64,000 bases of DNA from Paenibacillus albus (GCF_003952225.1 NZ_CP034437.1:3034501-3098500), one strand, 5' to 3'. Counted from the first letter of the stretch, positions 36,981 to 46,377 are shown. Notes: a model not told the origin generated them from the sequence alone. Program-made: numbers and translations.

Positions 36981-37071
36981 GGTGGAAGCTGCCTCCTTTA
37001 AGATCAACGGACATACTTGTAGTTTGCTGGTGTAAGGGCAGGATCAAACATGGAAAGTTCAGTCGGACAGG

Positions 37072-37101
37072 TTGCGACACGCATAGAAGGCAGTGTAGAA
37101 T
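37072..37101 (+). promoter_or_regulatory. Candidate sigma-A promoter of mntR
   Basis: TTGCGA and TAGAAT are 18 bp apart, 87 bp before the mntR start. I could not fix a sigma-G promoter for splB in this intergenic stretch. Confidence 0.45.
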
Positions 37102-37188
37102 ACTAAGAGTGAAGTGACAGTTAGCACAATTTAGCACTAGTCGAGCAATCCTAACGTACGGGATGACGGTGAATGGAGGAACGAGCAA

Positions 37189-37617
37189 ATGCCTACTCCA
37201 AGTATGGAGGATTATTTGGAACGGATTTATAAATTGATTGATGAGAAGGGCTACGCCCGTGTATCAGATATCGCTGAAGGACTTGAGGTTCATCCTTCCT
37301 CAGTGACGAAGATGATCCAGAAGCTGGATAAAGATCATTATTTGATCTATGAGAAATATCGGGGGCTCGTGCTTACTCCCAAAGGAAAGAAGATGGGCAA
37401 GCGCCTTATGGAGCGCCATCATCTGCTAGAATCCTTTCTTACCGTCATCGGCGTTCAAGAAGAGAATATCTATAAAGATGTAGAAGGCATTGAGCATCAC
37501 TTGAGCTGGGATTCGATTACGTGCATAGAGACGCTTGTGGAGTTCTTCCGTAGAGAACCAGCGCGGCTAGAGGAATTTCGATCCATTCATGCCGAGCTAA
37601 ATAGCGATAACTTATAA
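37189..37617 (+). CDS. mntR: Manganese transport regulator MntR (DtxR family)
   Basis: A 142-residue repressor, the same length as the B. subtilis protein. The metal-site residues fall at the expected positions: Asp8 and Glu11 in MEDYLE, His77 in RHHLLE, and the EGIEHHLS segment for Glu99/Glu102/His103. The winged helix ([22 protein letters not shown]) covers about residues 23-44. It represses Mn uptake genes when Mn is plentiful. The start follows GGAGGAACG. A perfect hairpin terminator follows. Confidence 0.95.
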   Translation: MPTPSMEDYLERIYKLIDEKGYARVSDIAEGLEVHPSSVTKMIQKLDKDHYLIYEKYRGLVLTPKGKKMGKRLMERHHLLESFLTVIGVQEENIYKDVEGIEHHLSWDSITCIETLVEFFRREPARLEEFRSIHAELNSDNL

Positions 37618-37625
37618 ACATACGA

Positions 37626-37663
37626 AAGGGGCATCCATCAGCTACAGCTGATGGATGCCCCTT
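37626..37663. terminator. Perfectly symmetric terminator after mntR
   Basis: AAGGGGCATCCATCAGCT is followed, after TAC overlap, by its complement AGCTGATGGATGCCCCTT, then TATT. The perfect dyad can serve both convergent genes. Confidence 0.88.
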
Positions 37664-37675
37664 ATTAATTACGAG

Positions 37676-37966
37676 TTAATGATACTTAGGTAAGTTGTCG
37701 TCATCCTTGCCGCCTTCGATAACGCGGAAAGGCATGTTCTTGCGCTGCTTGCTCTTGGCAGGCTGATCTTTGCGGGATTGCGTCTTGTAACGCGGCTTCG
37801 CTTTGGTTCTGGCACCGCCAGGAGGGAACTTATACAGCAGATAAACAACGCCGAACACAACAACTGGAATGAGAAGCTGATAGGGATTGCTGATCGTTTG
37901 CGAAACAATGCCGATGACGACGAGCGCAAGGATGACGATGGACAGCAGGCTCATTTTACGAGGCAT
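37676..37966 (-). CDS. SA1362/YqhP-like small membrane protein
   Basis: A 96-residue protein with two hydrophobic segments (SLLSIVILALVVIGIVSQTI and LLIPVVVFGVVYLLYKF), then a basic, polar tail ending MPFRVIEGGKDDD. The tail and the position next to yqhQ match Bacillus YqhP and Staphylococcus SA1362 as I recall them. The ATG at 37966 follows AAAGGGTG. It is transcribed after yqhQ. Its function is unknown. Confidence 0.65.
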   Translation of the reverse strand: MPRKMSLLSIVILALVVIGIVSQTISNPYQLLIPVVVFGVVYLLYKFPPGGARTKAKPRYKTQSRKDQPAKSKQRKNMPFRVIEGGKDDDNLPKYH

Positions 37967-38025
37967 GGTTCTCACCCTTTCTTCTTTCTTCCCGAATCTA
38001 AGACTCAAATTGTGAAGCGTTTTCT

Positions 38026-38988
38026 TTACGGCTTGCTCACTTGGCCATCGAGCTCAAGCATCCGGTTAAAGGAAGCGATCGATACAGCCACCTGGTCATC
38101 CGTAGGTTCTTTCGTTGTCAGCTTCTGGAGCCACAGGCCCGGATAGCCGAGGAAACGCAGAACAGGCAAATCGCGAAGCGCGTTCGTGAAGCGAAGCGCT
38201 TCATAGGATGCGCCTAGAACGACTGGGAGGAGCAAGAGCCGCAAGTAAATCCGTTCCCAGAGCGAATCCCAATGGAAGAATGAATAGACAATGACGCCGA
38301 CAAGAACGGAGAAGACGATAAAGCTGCTACCGCAACGGTAGTGAAGCCGTGTAAACTTCTGAACATTAGAGACGGTAAGTTCCGCTCCCGCTTCATAGGC
38401 GCTTATTACTTTATGCTCCGCACCGTGATATTGGAACAGGCGCTTAATAAGCGGCGTTAACGAGATAATATATAAATATGAGAGCAAGAACAGAATTTTG
38501 ATAACACCTTCAATAAGATTGTGCAAGACTCGGTTGTTGAAGGAGTGCTGGAAGAGCAGCTGTTCGATAATGGCAGGGACAAGCGTGAAAACGATCTTAC
38601 CAAAGGCAAATGACAATATACCTGCAACGGCGACGCCGACGATCATCGTGAGGCTCCAGCCGCTTTTTTCTTCTTTTTTAGCCGGTTTCGCGGTAGTGGA
38701 TTCCGTTTCCGTGCTCGTATCCGCGAGTTCATCTTCCGCATAGGATTCCATGGAGAAGTTCAAATGCTGCGAGCCCTTCGCGCTTGATTCAAGTATGGCG
38801 ACGACGCCGCGGACAAGAGGAATTTTCTTCAGTTTCTGAATCCAAGGCTTTGACGTTCTTGGTACTTCATAAAAAATAATTTCATTATTTTTGCGCCGTA
38901 CGGCAGTAACATTCGCGTGACGGCCTGCAAACATAACACCTTCGATGACGGCTTGTCCGCCATAAATATTTTGTGTGCTTTGAGACAA
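38026..38988 (-). CDS. yqhQ: DUF1385 membrane protein YqhQ
   Basis: A 320-residue protein with the DUF1385 signatures: IYGGQAVIEGVMFAGRHANVTAVRR at the start, FQYHGAEHKVISAYEAG and RLHYRCGSSFIVFSV in the middle, and several membrane segments after about residue 105. An acidic/Ser-rich spacer at about 80-105 (DELADTSTETES) precedes the first membrane helix. The TTG start lies behind AAAGGATGG. The family's function is not settled. Gene order with yqhR-aroQ-yqhT-efp is as in B. subtilis. Confidence 0.92.
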   Translation of the reverse strand: MSQSTQNIYGGQAVIEGVMFAGRHANVTAVRRKNNEIIFYEVPRTSKPWIQKLKKIPLVRGVVAILESSAKGSQHLNFSMESYAEDELADTSTETESTTAKPAKKEEKSGWSLTMIVGVAVAGILSFAFGKIVFTLVPAIIEQLLFQHSFNNRVLHNLIEGVIKILFLLSYLYIISLTPLIKRLFQYHGAEHKVISAYEAGAELTVSNVQKFTRLHYRCGSSFIVFSVLVGVIVYSFFHWDSLWERIYLRLLLLPVVLGASYEALRFTNALRDLPVLRFLGYPGLWLQKLTTKEPTDDQVAVSIASFNRMLELDGQVSKP

Positions 38989-39201
38989 GGGCGAATCACC
39001 ATCCTTTAGTTAGACATAAGTTCGATTATAGCTATGAATACGCTACCCACTGACTCTATTGTACTTGATTCCGAGGCTATTTGCGAGCGCCATCGATTCC
39101 CTCATTTCATGAAAAGCAGGCCGATTTGGGAGCGGTTCGTTTGCACATACTATTACCCATCGCAGCAATGCACAACTTTAAGGCAATGGAGGAAACTTAT
39201 T

Positions 39202-39738
39202 TTGCGTAAAATACAGGCAAGCAGTCGCCACAAAGGGACGAAAAACGATTACGACGGCAGCACACATACGAATCCCACTACTTTTTGCATCCAGCTTGGC
39301 TTTTTTGCAGGGCTGTTCTGGGGCTTGGTGCATTGGCTGCTTTTTGTGATAAACTTCACGAAGGTCATGCCGGGGTTTCTTTTGGATCCGTTTATGAAGC
39401 AGTCCTTCCTTCGAATGTGGTATGGGCAATTCACTGGTATTGCCGCGTTCATTGTGTTCTCGATCATCGCAGCTTTCATCTATAAGCTGCTGCTTGGGCG
39501 GCTGCTCGGTCCGTGGCCTGGCATCCTCTATGGACTATTCTGGTGGGCGCTGCTCTTCATGACGATTGGACCTGCGATGAGTATGATGAAGCCTTTTAAC
39601 AAAATTGGCTATGAGACGTTAATTACCGAATGCTGCTTATTCCTGCTCTGGGGATTATTCATCGGATATACGATTGCTTTTGAATTTACGGACGAGGCAG
39701 GGCGGGAGCCGTCGGGGTCGCATAAAAGCATAGCGTAA
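39202..39738 (+). CDS. yqhR: Membrane protein YqhR
   Basis: A 178-residue protein with four hydrophobic segments (FCIQLGFFAGLFWGLVHWL first). The TTG start at 39202 is favoured because ATGGAGGAAA lies just upstream; the reading from 39034 has no ribosome site. Position between yqhQ and aroQ and topology fit Bacillus YqhR. Its function is unknown. It has a short polar C-terminal tail. Confidence 0.85.
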   Translation: MRKIQASSRHKGTKNDYDGSTHTNPTTFCIQLGFFAGLFWGLVHWLLFVINFTKVMPGFLLDPFMKQSFLRMWYGQFTGIAAFIVFSIIAAFIYKLLLGRLLGPWPGILYGLFWWALLFMTIGPAMSMMKPFNKIGYETLITECCLFLLWGLFIGYTIAFEFTDEAGREPSGSHKSIA

Positions 39739-39816
39739 GCGGGTGGGCGAGCACTTCTCAAAGCGTGGGTCTTTGTGGTAGAATGTCTATTGATCTATGT
39801 GCCGGGAGGATTCTCC

Positions 39817-40254
39817 ATGACTCGAATACTTGTATTAAATGGACCGAATTTAAACATGCTTGGCATTCGTGAACCAGGTGTTTACGGATCCATGTCGCTT
39901 CAAGCGATTGAGGAGCTGCTGCAGGAGACTGCGGCTACGATTGGCGTTGATCTTTCGTTCTTCCAATCGAATCATGAAGGGGCCATTATCGACCGAATTC
40001 ATGAAGCCTATGGTCAAATGGACGGAATCGTCATTAACCCCGGAGCGTTCACTCACTACAGCATTGCCATTCGCGATGCGATAAGCAGCGTCGGCCTTCC
40101 TGTCGTTGAGGTGCATTTATCGAACATTCATAAGCGGGAAGCGTTTCGTCATGTTTCAGTCATCGCGCCGGTTGCGGTCGGTCAGATCGCAGGGTTTGGC
40201 GCTCAGAGCTATGTGCTGGGACTTCATGCACTGGTGAATCAACTGAAGCAGTAA
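39817..40254 (+). CDS. aroQ: Type II 3-dehydroquinate dehydratase
   Basis: A 145-residue enzyme of the shikimate pathway, of the usual length. It starts [22 protein letters not shown] (the LNGPNLN motif is residues 7-13, with the catalytic Tyr in GVYG), and also has [24 protein letters not shown] and [14 protein letters not shown] (catalytic His region). The ATG at 39817 follows GGGAGGA. It lies 20 bp before the peptidase gene, as in B. subtilis (yqhS-yqhT). Confidence 0.96.
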   Translation: MTRILVLNGPNLNMLGIREPGVYGSMSLQAIEELLQETAATIGVDLSFFQSNHEGAIIDRIHEAYGQMDGIVINPGAFTHYSIAIRDAISSVGLPVVEVHLSNIHKREAFRHVSVIAPVAVGQIAGFGAQSYVLGLHALVNQLKQ

Positions 40255-40274
40255 TTAGAAAAAGGGTGATACTT

Positions 40275-41348
40275 TTGACACAGAAACGTTTAGCCGGATT
40301 GCGAGAGAAGCTGGCCGCATTGCAGGTTGACGCCATTCTCGTAACAAGTGCCGTTAATCGTCGGTACATAAGCGGATTTACAGGTTCTTCAGGTTATTTG
40401 CTCATCACGGCTGCAGACAGCTGGCTGCTTACGGACTTCCGTTATATGACGCAAGCGCCGCAGCAAGCTTCGCATTTCACAGTGGTGGAGCACGGTCCGA
40501 AATGGATCGAGACGGTTCGCGAGCTCGCGGAACAAGCGGGCGTACGCAAGCTTGCTTTTGAGCAGGATCATGTCGTATTCAGCAGCTATTCCGACTGGAA
40601 AGGTGCGCTTGGCTCGATTGAGCTCGTACCGGTATCAGGCGCAATCGAACAGCTGAGGCTCTATAAGGATGAAGAGGAGCTTGCCGTAATTCGTGAAGCC
40701 TGTGCGCTTGCGGATGAGACATTCCAGTATATCCTTGGTTTCATCAAGCCAGGCATCAGCGAGCGTGCAGTTGCGCTTGAGATGGAGATGTACATGCGCG
40801 GCAAAGGCGCAACATCCTCTTCGTTCGATACCATTGTGGCATCAGGTGAGCGTTCGGCGCTGCCGCACGGTGTTGCAAGCGAGCGGATCATTGGCAATAA
40901 TGAATTCGTAAAGCTTGACTTCGGTGCATTGCTCAAGGGCTATTGCTCCGATTTGACGAGAACGATCGTTGTAGGCAAGCCGACAGACAAACACCGCGAG
41001 ATTTATGAGATTGTACTTGAAGCACAGATGGCTGCACTTGCCGGCATTAAGCCAGGCATGACAGGCCGCGAAGCAGATGCAATCGCTCGTGACATCATTA
41101 CGAAGTATGGCTACGGTGACAAGTTCGGTCACGGAACAGGTCATGGCTTCGGAATGGAAATTCACGAAGCACCTCGACTTTCGGTTGGCGGAACGTCCGT
41201 ACTTGAACCAGGAATGACAGTTACGGTGGAGCCGGGCATCTACTTGCCAGGATTCGGCGGCGTTCGGATCGAGGATGACATTGTCATTACCGAGAACGGC
41301 AATTCGTTATTAACCTCATCTCCGAAGGCATTGTTTATTTTGGAATGA
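40275..41348 (+). CDS. yqhT: Xaa-Pro peptidase family protein (YqhT)
   Basis: A 357-residue M24 metallopeptidase. The N-terminal creatinase-like domain covers about residues 5-130 (AILVTSAVNRRYISGFTGS). The catalytic pita-bread domain follows. Metal ligands are visible in VKLDFGALLKGYCSDLTRT (two Asp), GHGTGHGFGMEIHEAP (His), VTVEPGIYL (Glu) and the Glu of GVRIEDDI. It cleaves N-terminal residues before proline. The TTG start lies behind AAAGGGTG. Confidence 0.92.
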   Translation: MTQKRLAGLREKLAALQVDAILVTSAVNRRYISGFTGSSGYLLITAADSWLLTDFRYMTQAPQQASHFTVVEHGPKWIETVRELAEQAGVRKLAFEQDHVVFSSYSDWKGALGSIELVPVSGAIEQLRLYKDEEELAVIREACALADETFQYILGFIKPGISERAVALEMEMYMRGKGATSSSFDTIVASGERSALPHGVASERIIGNNEFVKLDFGALLKGYCSDLTRTIVVGKPTDKHREIYEIVLEAQMAALAGIKPGMTGREADAIARDIITKYGYGDKFGHGTGHGFGMEIHEAPRLSVGGTSVLEPGMTVTVEPGIYLPGFGGVRIEDDIVITENGNSLLTSSPKALFILE

Positions 41349-41462
41349 GTTTTATAAAAGCACGGGGAGAGCTGCGACTATCGCTAACTCGCTCCATATT
41401 ACCATTAGCAAGGTGAGCTTGGATTGTTCGATCCAATCACCTAACCACAGGAGGAAATACCA

Positions 41463-42020
41463 GTGATTTCAGTAAATGATTTTAAAACAGGCCTTACCGT
41501 TGAGATAGACGGCGATATCTTCACAGTTCTTGATTTCCAACACGTTAAACCAGGTAAAGGCGCAGCATTCGTACGTTCCAAGCTGAAAAACCTGCGTAAC
41601 GGCAACACAGTTGAAAGAACGTTCCGTGCAGGCGAGAATATCGGTAAAGCAAACATCGAGAACCGTGCAGTTCAATACCTGTACAACTCCGGTACAGAGT
41701 ATTCGTTCATGGATAACGAATCTTACGATCAGTTCACGCTGGAGAAGAAGCAACTCGAGTGGGAAATCAACTTCCTGAAAGAAAACATGACGGTTAACAT
41801 CACAAGCTACAACGGTGAAATCATCGGTATCCAATTGCCTAACAACGTTGACCTGAAAGTTACAGAAACGGAGCCAGGCGTTAAAGGCAACACAGCGCAA
41901 GGCGCAACGAAGAACGCAACTGTTGAAACAGGCCTGAACGTTCAAGTTCCGCTGTTCATCAACGAAGGCGATGTTCTTCTTATCGACACGCGCGATGGCA
42001 AGTACATTTCCCGTGCTTAA
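41463..42020 (+). CDS. efp: Translation elongation factor P
   Basis: A 185-residue protein of the standard length with three beta domains. Domain I contains [17 protein letters not shown]; the loop lysine in GKGAA is the usual modification site. The end [10 protein letters not shown] is typical. EF-P relieves ribosome stalling at polyproline. The GTG start lies 7-8 bases behind AGGAGG. It is followed by a terminator, then lysC. Confidence 0.97.
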   Translation: MISVNDFKTGLTVEIDGDIFTVLDFQHVKPGKGAAFVRSKLKNLRNGNTVERTFRAGENIGKANIENRAVQYLYNSGTEYSFMDNESYDQFTLEKKQLEWEINFLKENMTVNITSYNGEIIGIQLPNNVDLKVTETEPGVKGNTAQGATKNATVETGLNVQVPLFINEGDVLLIDTRDGKYISRA

Positions 42021-42033
42021 TTAACTCCAAATG

Positions 42034-42067
42034 AAACCGTTCGGTCTTCGTGCCGTGCGGTTTTTTT
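42034..42067 (+). terminator. Terminator after efp
   Basis: AAACCGTTCGG pairs with CCGTGCGGTTT around TCTTCGTG, followed by seven T. Confidence 0.82.
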
Positions 42068-42170
42068 GTTGTCTGTTCATATTCAAAAACATGCAATTGT
42101 GTTATAATCTTGTGTTAGAAAAGAACTTCATACTCTACAGAGATCGAACAACGTTGGGAGTGGATTAGCA

Positions 42171-43424
42171 GTGTCGTTGATAGTAATGAAATTCGGCGGC
42201 AGCTCCGTCGGCTCAACTGAGCGGATGCAGCGCGTTGCAAGACGTATCGCCGATTATAAAGAGGCTGGCCATAAAGTCGTTGTCGTCGTTTCGGCAATGG
42301 GGGATACAACGGACGATTTAATTGATCAATCCAAGCAGCTTAATGCCAATCCGCCTGCACGTGAGATGGATATGCTGCTAACGGTTGGCGAGCAAATTTC
42401 GATAGCTTTGCTGTCCATGGCCATTGACGCGATTGGACTGAAATCCAAGTCGTTCACGGGCTGGCAGGCAGGCATTCAAACGGAAGCGGTTCACGGCAAG
42501 GCACGTATTTCAGACATTCAACCCGATCGGATTTTTGCAGCGCTTGACAATGGATTCGCCGTTATTGTGGCAGGCTTCCAAGGCGCGACTGAAGAAGGCG
42601 AGATCACGACACTGGGCCGCGGTGGTTCCGATACGACCGCAGTTGCTCTGGCAGCAGCACTCCAGGCTGACGTGTGTGAGATCTATACTGACGTAGACGG
42701 CATCTACTCGACAGACCCACGTGTTGTGAAGTGCGCGCGCAAGCTGGATGAAATTACGTACGATGAAATGCTGGAGCTGGCTAATCTTGGCGCAGCGGTC
42801 CTGCATCCCCGTGCGGTTGAATATGCGAAAAATTATAATGTTAATCTTGTTGTACGTTCTAGCTTTACGCAAAATGCAGGCACGAGTGTGAAGGAGGCAG
42901 CAGTCATGGAGCAAGGAAATGCCGTTCGCGGTATTGCATTTGACAAAAACGTAGCACGTATCAGCATCTTAGGTGTTGAAGATATTCCAGGCGTTCTTGC
43001 AAAAGTATTCGGAGCGCTGGCATCGAGCGGCGTCGACGTTGATATTATCGTACAAAGCGGTACGCAAGACGGTAAAGCAGACTTCGCGTTCACCGTTTCT
43101 CTGACTGATAAAGATAAAGCCATTGCAGTTGTAGAGCGTATCCGCGCTGAAGTGCCTTACCGTGAAGTGACTTCCGAGGAGAACCTCGTGAAGGTTTCCA
43201 TCGTTGGCGCAGGCATGGTTAGCAACCCAGGCGTAGCAGCGAAAATGTTCGCAGCGATCTATGAGCAAGGCATCAGCATCAAGCTTGTAACAACTTCCGA
43301 AATTCGTCTGTCCGTCGTAATCAGCGAAGAGCACACGCATGACGTTGTTCGCGCGCTGCACACAGCGTACGATCTCGATACGGCAGAGCAAGCTTTCGTA
43401 GGCGGCCCGCAGGATCGCCGTTAA
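42171..43424 (+). CDS. lysC: Aspartokinase (alpha subunit, LysC type)
   Basis: A 417-residue enzyme that phosphorylates aspartate, the first step to lysine, diaminopimelate, threonine and methionine. The kinase domain starts with VMKFGGSSVG (residues 5-14) and has VAGFQG, GRGGSDTTAVAL and YTDVDGIYSTDPR. Two C-terminal ACT domains (from about residue 260) bind the effector. The GTG start lies behind TTGGGAG. A -10 TATAAT at 42103-42108 is present, with a poor -35. No lysine riboswitch is visible in the 150-bp leader, unlike B. subtilis lysC. Clear internal start at codon 246 (next entry). Confidence 0.95.
   Translation: MSLIVMKFGGSSVGSTERMQRVARRIADYKEAGHKVVVVVSAMGDTTDDLIDQSKQLNANPPAREMDMLLTVGEQISIALLSMAIDAIGLKSKSFTGWQAGIQTEAVHGKARISDIQPDRIFAALDNGFAVIVAGFQGATEEGEITTLGRGGSDTTAVALAAALQADVCEIYTDVDGIYSTDPRVVKCARKLDEITYDEMLELANLGAAVLHPRAVEYAKNYNVNLVVRSSFTQNAGTSVKEAAVMEQGNAVRGIAFDKNVARISILGVEDIPGVLAKVFGALASSGVDVDIIVQSGTQDGKADFAFTVSLTDKDKAIAVVERIRAEVPYREVTSEENLVKVSIVGAGMVSNPGVAAKMFAAIYEQGISIKLVTTSEIRLSVVISEEHTHDVVRALHTAYDLDTAEQAFVGGPQDRR
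42906..43424 (+). other. lysC: Internal in-frame start for the aspartokinase beta subunit
   Basis: Within lysC, AAGGAGG stands nine bases before ATG at 42906, codon 246. Translation from there gives a 172-residue protein containing the two ACT domains (MEQGNAVRGIAFDKN onward). B. subtilis aspartokinase II makes its beta subunit from the same internal position. The codons here (V-K-E-A-A) could serve without such a strong site, so its retention points to function. Confidence 0.8.
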
Positions 43425-43481
43425 GATGTAACTATAGGACCACTGGTAACAGCGGTGGTTGGAATAGCAGTTAGCAGTTGG

Positions 43482-43513
43482 AACAGCAGCGCCATTGGGT
43501 GCTGCTGTTTTTT
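43482..43513 (+). terminator. Terminator after lysC
   Basis: AACAGCAGC pairs with GCTGCTGTT around 10 bases, followed by TTTT. Confidence 0.8.
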
Positions 43514-43594
43514 GTGTTATGGCGGCTTGGTGGCTGCGTCAATGAGAAGTACCCAGTATTCTACATTGGTGGAAAACGAGTGATCAACATACGA

Positions 43595-43622
43595 AAAAGA
43601 AGCTCCCGTCAGGGAGCTTCTG
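43595..43622. terminator. Terminator serving the DUF441 gene
   Basis: AGAAGCTCCC pairs with GGGAGCTTCT around GTCA. On the minus strand it is followed by TTTTTC. Confidence 0.75.
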
Positions 43623-43654
43623 TCAACTTCATTCAGTTCACGACCAGCTTCCCG

Positions 43655-44116
43655 CTAGAAGCGTTCAGCGATTAACGAGAACAGCTTGAACAGAATCGCG
43701 GTGATGCCAGCGGCCATTAAGGGGCCGACTGGGATGCCGCGCAGGAAGACAATACCGAAGATCGAGCCGACGACGAGGCCGACGATAAGCTGCGGATCGA
43801 GCCGAAGCATCTCGAGCCCTTTGCCGTTGACGTAGGTGGCAATGGCGCCGCCAGTCAGCGCTAGTATGCCAGGCCAGGATGTGACGACGCTGAGCATATC
43901 TTTGGTCGTGATGCGTTCGGAGGCGAAAGGGACGAGTACGCTGAAGGTAAGGAACAGCAGTCCGAGCTCCAGCCCTCTGCGCTCAATTGTGGGCAGGAAG
44001 CGCTGGAGATGTATGAGCTTCACGATTAAGAGCACACATGCCGCTGTGGATATAATCGGCGATCGCCCAATTAAGCCTACTATAATCAGTACAACTAATA
44101 CGACTTCCCCGCTCAT
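43655..44116 (-). CDS. DUF441 membrane protein (YtwI-like)
   Basis: A 153-residue, four-segment membrane protein of the UPF0756/DUF441 family: [21 protein letters not shown] start, [18 protein letters not shown], and a final [24 protein letters not shown]. The role is unknown. In Bacillus it is next to pyk-ytzA or citZ; here it is between lysC and the sulfolactate genes. The start follows GAAGGAG. Confidence 0.88.
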   Translation of the reverse strand: MSGEVVLVVLIIVGLIGRSPIISTAACVLLIVKLIHLQRFLPTIERRGLELGLLFLTFSVLVPFASERITTKDMLSVVTSWPGILALTGGAIATYVNGKGLEMLRLDPQLIVGLVVGSIFGIVFLRGIPVGPLMAAGITAILFKLFSLIAERF

Positions 44117-44253
44117 GCTTGCCCGACTCCTTCAATAGGTTATCGCCGCCCCTCAAACAAGCATGGAGCGTCCATACTTCCAGTGTATGGAACAAGCCCT
44201 CCCGATATGTCTCTTAAGCTCCTATGCAAGGATAGCCCTTAGGCCAAGCAAAG

Positions 44254-44964
44254 TCAGCCTTGCACAAGCATGTCACCTTGCATGCGCGGCACGATGGTGC
44301 TGCAATTCACCTGGCTGCAGCGTTCAACGTCGCGGCCGCTGCCGTATTTGATTAATCGTTTTCCCGTAACGCTGCCGGAGATCAGGTCATACAGGTGATC
44401 AGCTGTATTCCGATAGAGTCCCAGCATAGCCGCGCCGAGGTCGTTCATCTCAAGTGGAGATGACCCTGTCGCTTGAAGCTGGCTAATAATTAGACCCGCG
44501 CACACGCCATCCTCAAGCGCGAATTCATCATGGCTGCCGGCGCACAGCAGCACGATATCGCGGCGCAGCTCGAGCGCTGTGCGCGCGCATGCTGCGGCAT
44601 TGTTCAGCGATCCGGCCAGCACATGGTCGGCTCGCATCGCTTTGTGAAGCGCACGGGTGCCGTTCGTTGTCGTTAGGACGACGCGGCGGCCGCGAACTAT
44701 TTCAGTAGTAAACTCCTCGGGGGAATTGCCGAGATGGAACCCGGGGATTTTGCGGCAGAATCGTTCTCCCGCCAGTAACTGTCCATCGCATAGAAGCGCT
44801 CTTGCTTCCAGCACGGTCTCGACAGGGACGATTCCTGCAGCTCCAGCAGCAAGCGCAGCAACAATCGTGCTTGTCGCGCGAAGCACGTCAATTACGATTG
44901 CCGTCCGATGAGAGAATCGCTCGGACTGTGCTTCATTTACGTTGGAGATGACTTCAATTTGCAT
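44254..44964 (-). CDS. comB: 2-phosphosulfolactate phosphatase
   Basis: A 236-residue enzyme of the ComB family. It has AIVIDVLRATSTIVAALAAG near the start, LGNSPEEFT, RRVVLTTTNGTRAL, VLLCAGSHDEFALEDGVCAG and, at the end, RDVERCSQVNCSTIVP. It removes phosphate from 2-phosphosulfolactate to give sulfolactate, which some Bacilli store in spores. The start follows GGAAGGA. It lies 49 bp behind comA on the same strand; the two form a two-step module. Confidence 0.92.
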   Translation of the reverse strand: MQIEVISNVNEAQSERFSHRTAIVIDVLRATSTIVAALAAGAAGIVPVETVLEARALLCDGQLLAGERFCRKIPGFHLGNSPEEFTTEIVRGRRVVLTTTNGTRALHKAMRADHVLAGSLNNAAACARTALELRRDIVLLCAGSHDEFALEDGVCAGLIISQLQATGSSPLEMNDLGAAMLGLYRNTADHLYDLISGSVTGKRLIKYGSGRDVERCSQVNCSTIVPRMQGDMLVQG

Positions 44965-45013
44965 ACCATTTACGCTTCCTTCCTACAAGGACTGGTCCGC
45001 TATGGCCAGCCAA

Positions 45014-45850
45014 TCAAATCATATAAACGAATGGTTCAACATGAACACCGAAGGAGAATGTGTCCGAGCGCAGCCCCCGCCGCATCGTTTCGAGCGAGAA
45101 GACTTCGGTTGGCTGAATGTTGCCTAGATGAACATCGGAGCCGAATGTTTGCAGCAGCAGCACTTGCTGTTGCTTCAGCGGCGTTTCCCACATGATACGG
45201 CTAATATCTCCGCCGAGGGAGCGGCTCACGGTTTCCAGCAGGCTCTGCGCGCAGTTTCCATTCGCATCAAACAAACCTACGCCAACTCCGGATTCCCTTG
45301 CTTCTATCGTGACCATCTCAGATCCCGCTTGCCAGTCAGCCTCTGCTGTAACCACAAGCTCCTGTATATCTACAAGCGAACCAGTGAGCTTCTTCCCATA
45401 TTCTGAAACGACGCGAAGTCCGTTCTTGACCCCTTCTTGAATAAGCTCGGTACGCAGCTTGCGGCTAAGCTCGATCGTACCATCAGACACTTCGATACCA
45501 TTAAAGCCGAGACGGCAAATCGTTCGGAAGAACGCAGACACAACATCCTGCTGAACGGCGGTTTCCAGCAACGTGCCTCCTGGCATGACGGTGAGGCCGC
45601 AGCGCTTCGCTTGTTCGATTTTGCTCAGAAGGAGATCGGTCGGATAGAGAGGTGCAGTGCCAAACCCAAATTTAATGCAATCCATGTAGTTTGCTGATGT
45701 TTCAAGAAGATCGGAGAACGCATGGCGTCCGAGCCCTTTGTCAATTACCATCGTTTTGCCGCGCTCAAGAGTGGTACGGCTGGACAGCTCACGCTGGCCG
45801 CTCGGGTCGATTAGTTCGGAAGGCCAAGCCGCCACAGAAATTGATTTCAT
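45014..45850 (-). CDS. comA: Phosphosulfolactate synthase
   Basis: A 278-residue TIM-barrel enzyme of the ComA family, related to Bacillus YitD. It joins sulfite to phosphoenolpyruvate to make phosphosulfolactate. Motifs are TMVIDKGLGRHAFSDLLETS, DCIKFGFGTAPLYP, MPGGTLLE, GFNGIEVSDGTIEL and VTIEARESG. The ATG at 45850 is behind GAGGAG. With comB downstream it supplies sulfolactate; no coenzyme M genes are present, so a spore-solute role is more likely than coenzyme M synthesis. Confidence 0.92.
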   Translation of the reverse strand: MKSISVAAWPSELIDPSGQRELSSRTTLERGKTMVIDKGLGRHAFSDLLETSANYMDCIKFGFGTAPLYPTDLLLSKIEQAKRCGLTVMPGGTLLETAVQQDVVSAFFRTICRLGFNGIEVSDGTIELSRKLRTELIQEGVKNGLRVVSEYGKKLTGSLVDIQELVVTAEADWQAGSEMVTIEARESGVGVGLFDANGNCAQSLLETVSRSLGGDISRIMWETPLKQQQVLLLQTFGSDVHLGNIQPTEVFSLETMRRGLRSDTFSFGVHVEPFVYMI

Positions 45851-46076
45851 GTTATCTCCTCGCAATCGTTTCTTATCCAGAGCAATATATGCAATGCGCC
45901 CAGAGCGTGTGCTGCCAGCGGGTCATGCAAAGCCAATATTGTGAGAATGAAAGAATAGTAAGCCCGCATAAGCTAGAAGAGAGCTGTAATAGTAATAGAA
46001 GAAGTAGAAGGACAAGCATCTTCTTGAATGCTGAATGTTCTCGAATCTTGCATCACTTGGAAGAAAGGAGATCGAT

Positions 46077-46343
46077 ATGCTGAACAAAATCGTAATGACC
46101 ATGGCGACGATCCGAATTTTCTCCGGCTCGCTTGAAATTTTGGCGGCACTGCTCATGCTGCGACTGAATCAGATTGATAAGGCTCTAATTGTCAACTCAT
46201 CATTGGCGTTTGTCGGACCGCTTGTGCTTATCTCCACGACAACAATCGGCCTGGTCGGGCTATCGGACAAAATATCGTTTGGCAAAATGCTGTGGATTGT
46301 AGGCGGTGTCGCGTGCATTTTAACAGGGGTGCTGAAGAAGTAG
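46077..46343 (+). CDS. yqhV: DUF2619 membrane protein YqhV
   Basis: An 88-residue, three-segment membrane protein: MATIRIFSGSLEILAALLMLRLN, then NSSLAFVGPLVLISTTTIGLVGL, then MLWIVGGVACILTGVLKK. The pattern and place just before spoIIIAA match B. subtilis YqhV. The ATG at 46077 lies behind AAAGGAG. The function is unknown. Confidence 0.9.
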   Translation: MLNKIVMTMATIRIFSGSLEILAALLMLRLNQIDKALIVNSSLAFVGPLVLISTTTIGLVGLSDKISFGKMLWIVGGVACILTGVLKK

Positions 46344-46377
46344 CCTTCCATCTGTCGTTCATAGACATCTAGCTTTG

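Noticed and set aside
42034-42170. Possible lysine riboswitch before lysC
   Set aside because: The space after the efp terminator is about 100 bases and lacks the needed multi-helix core.
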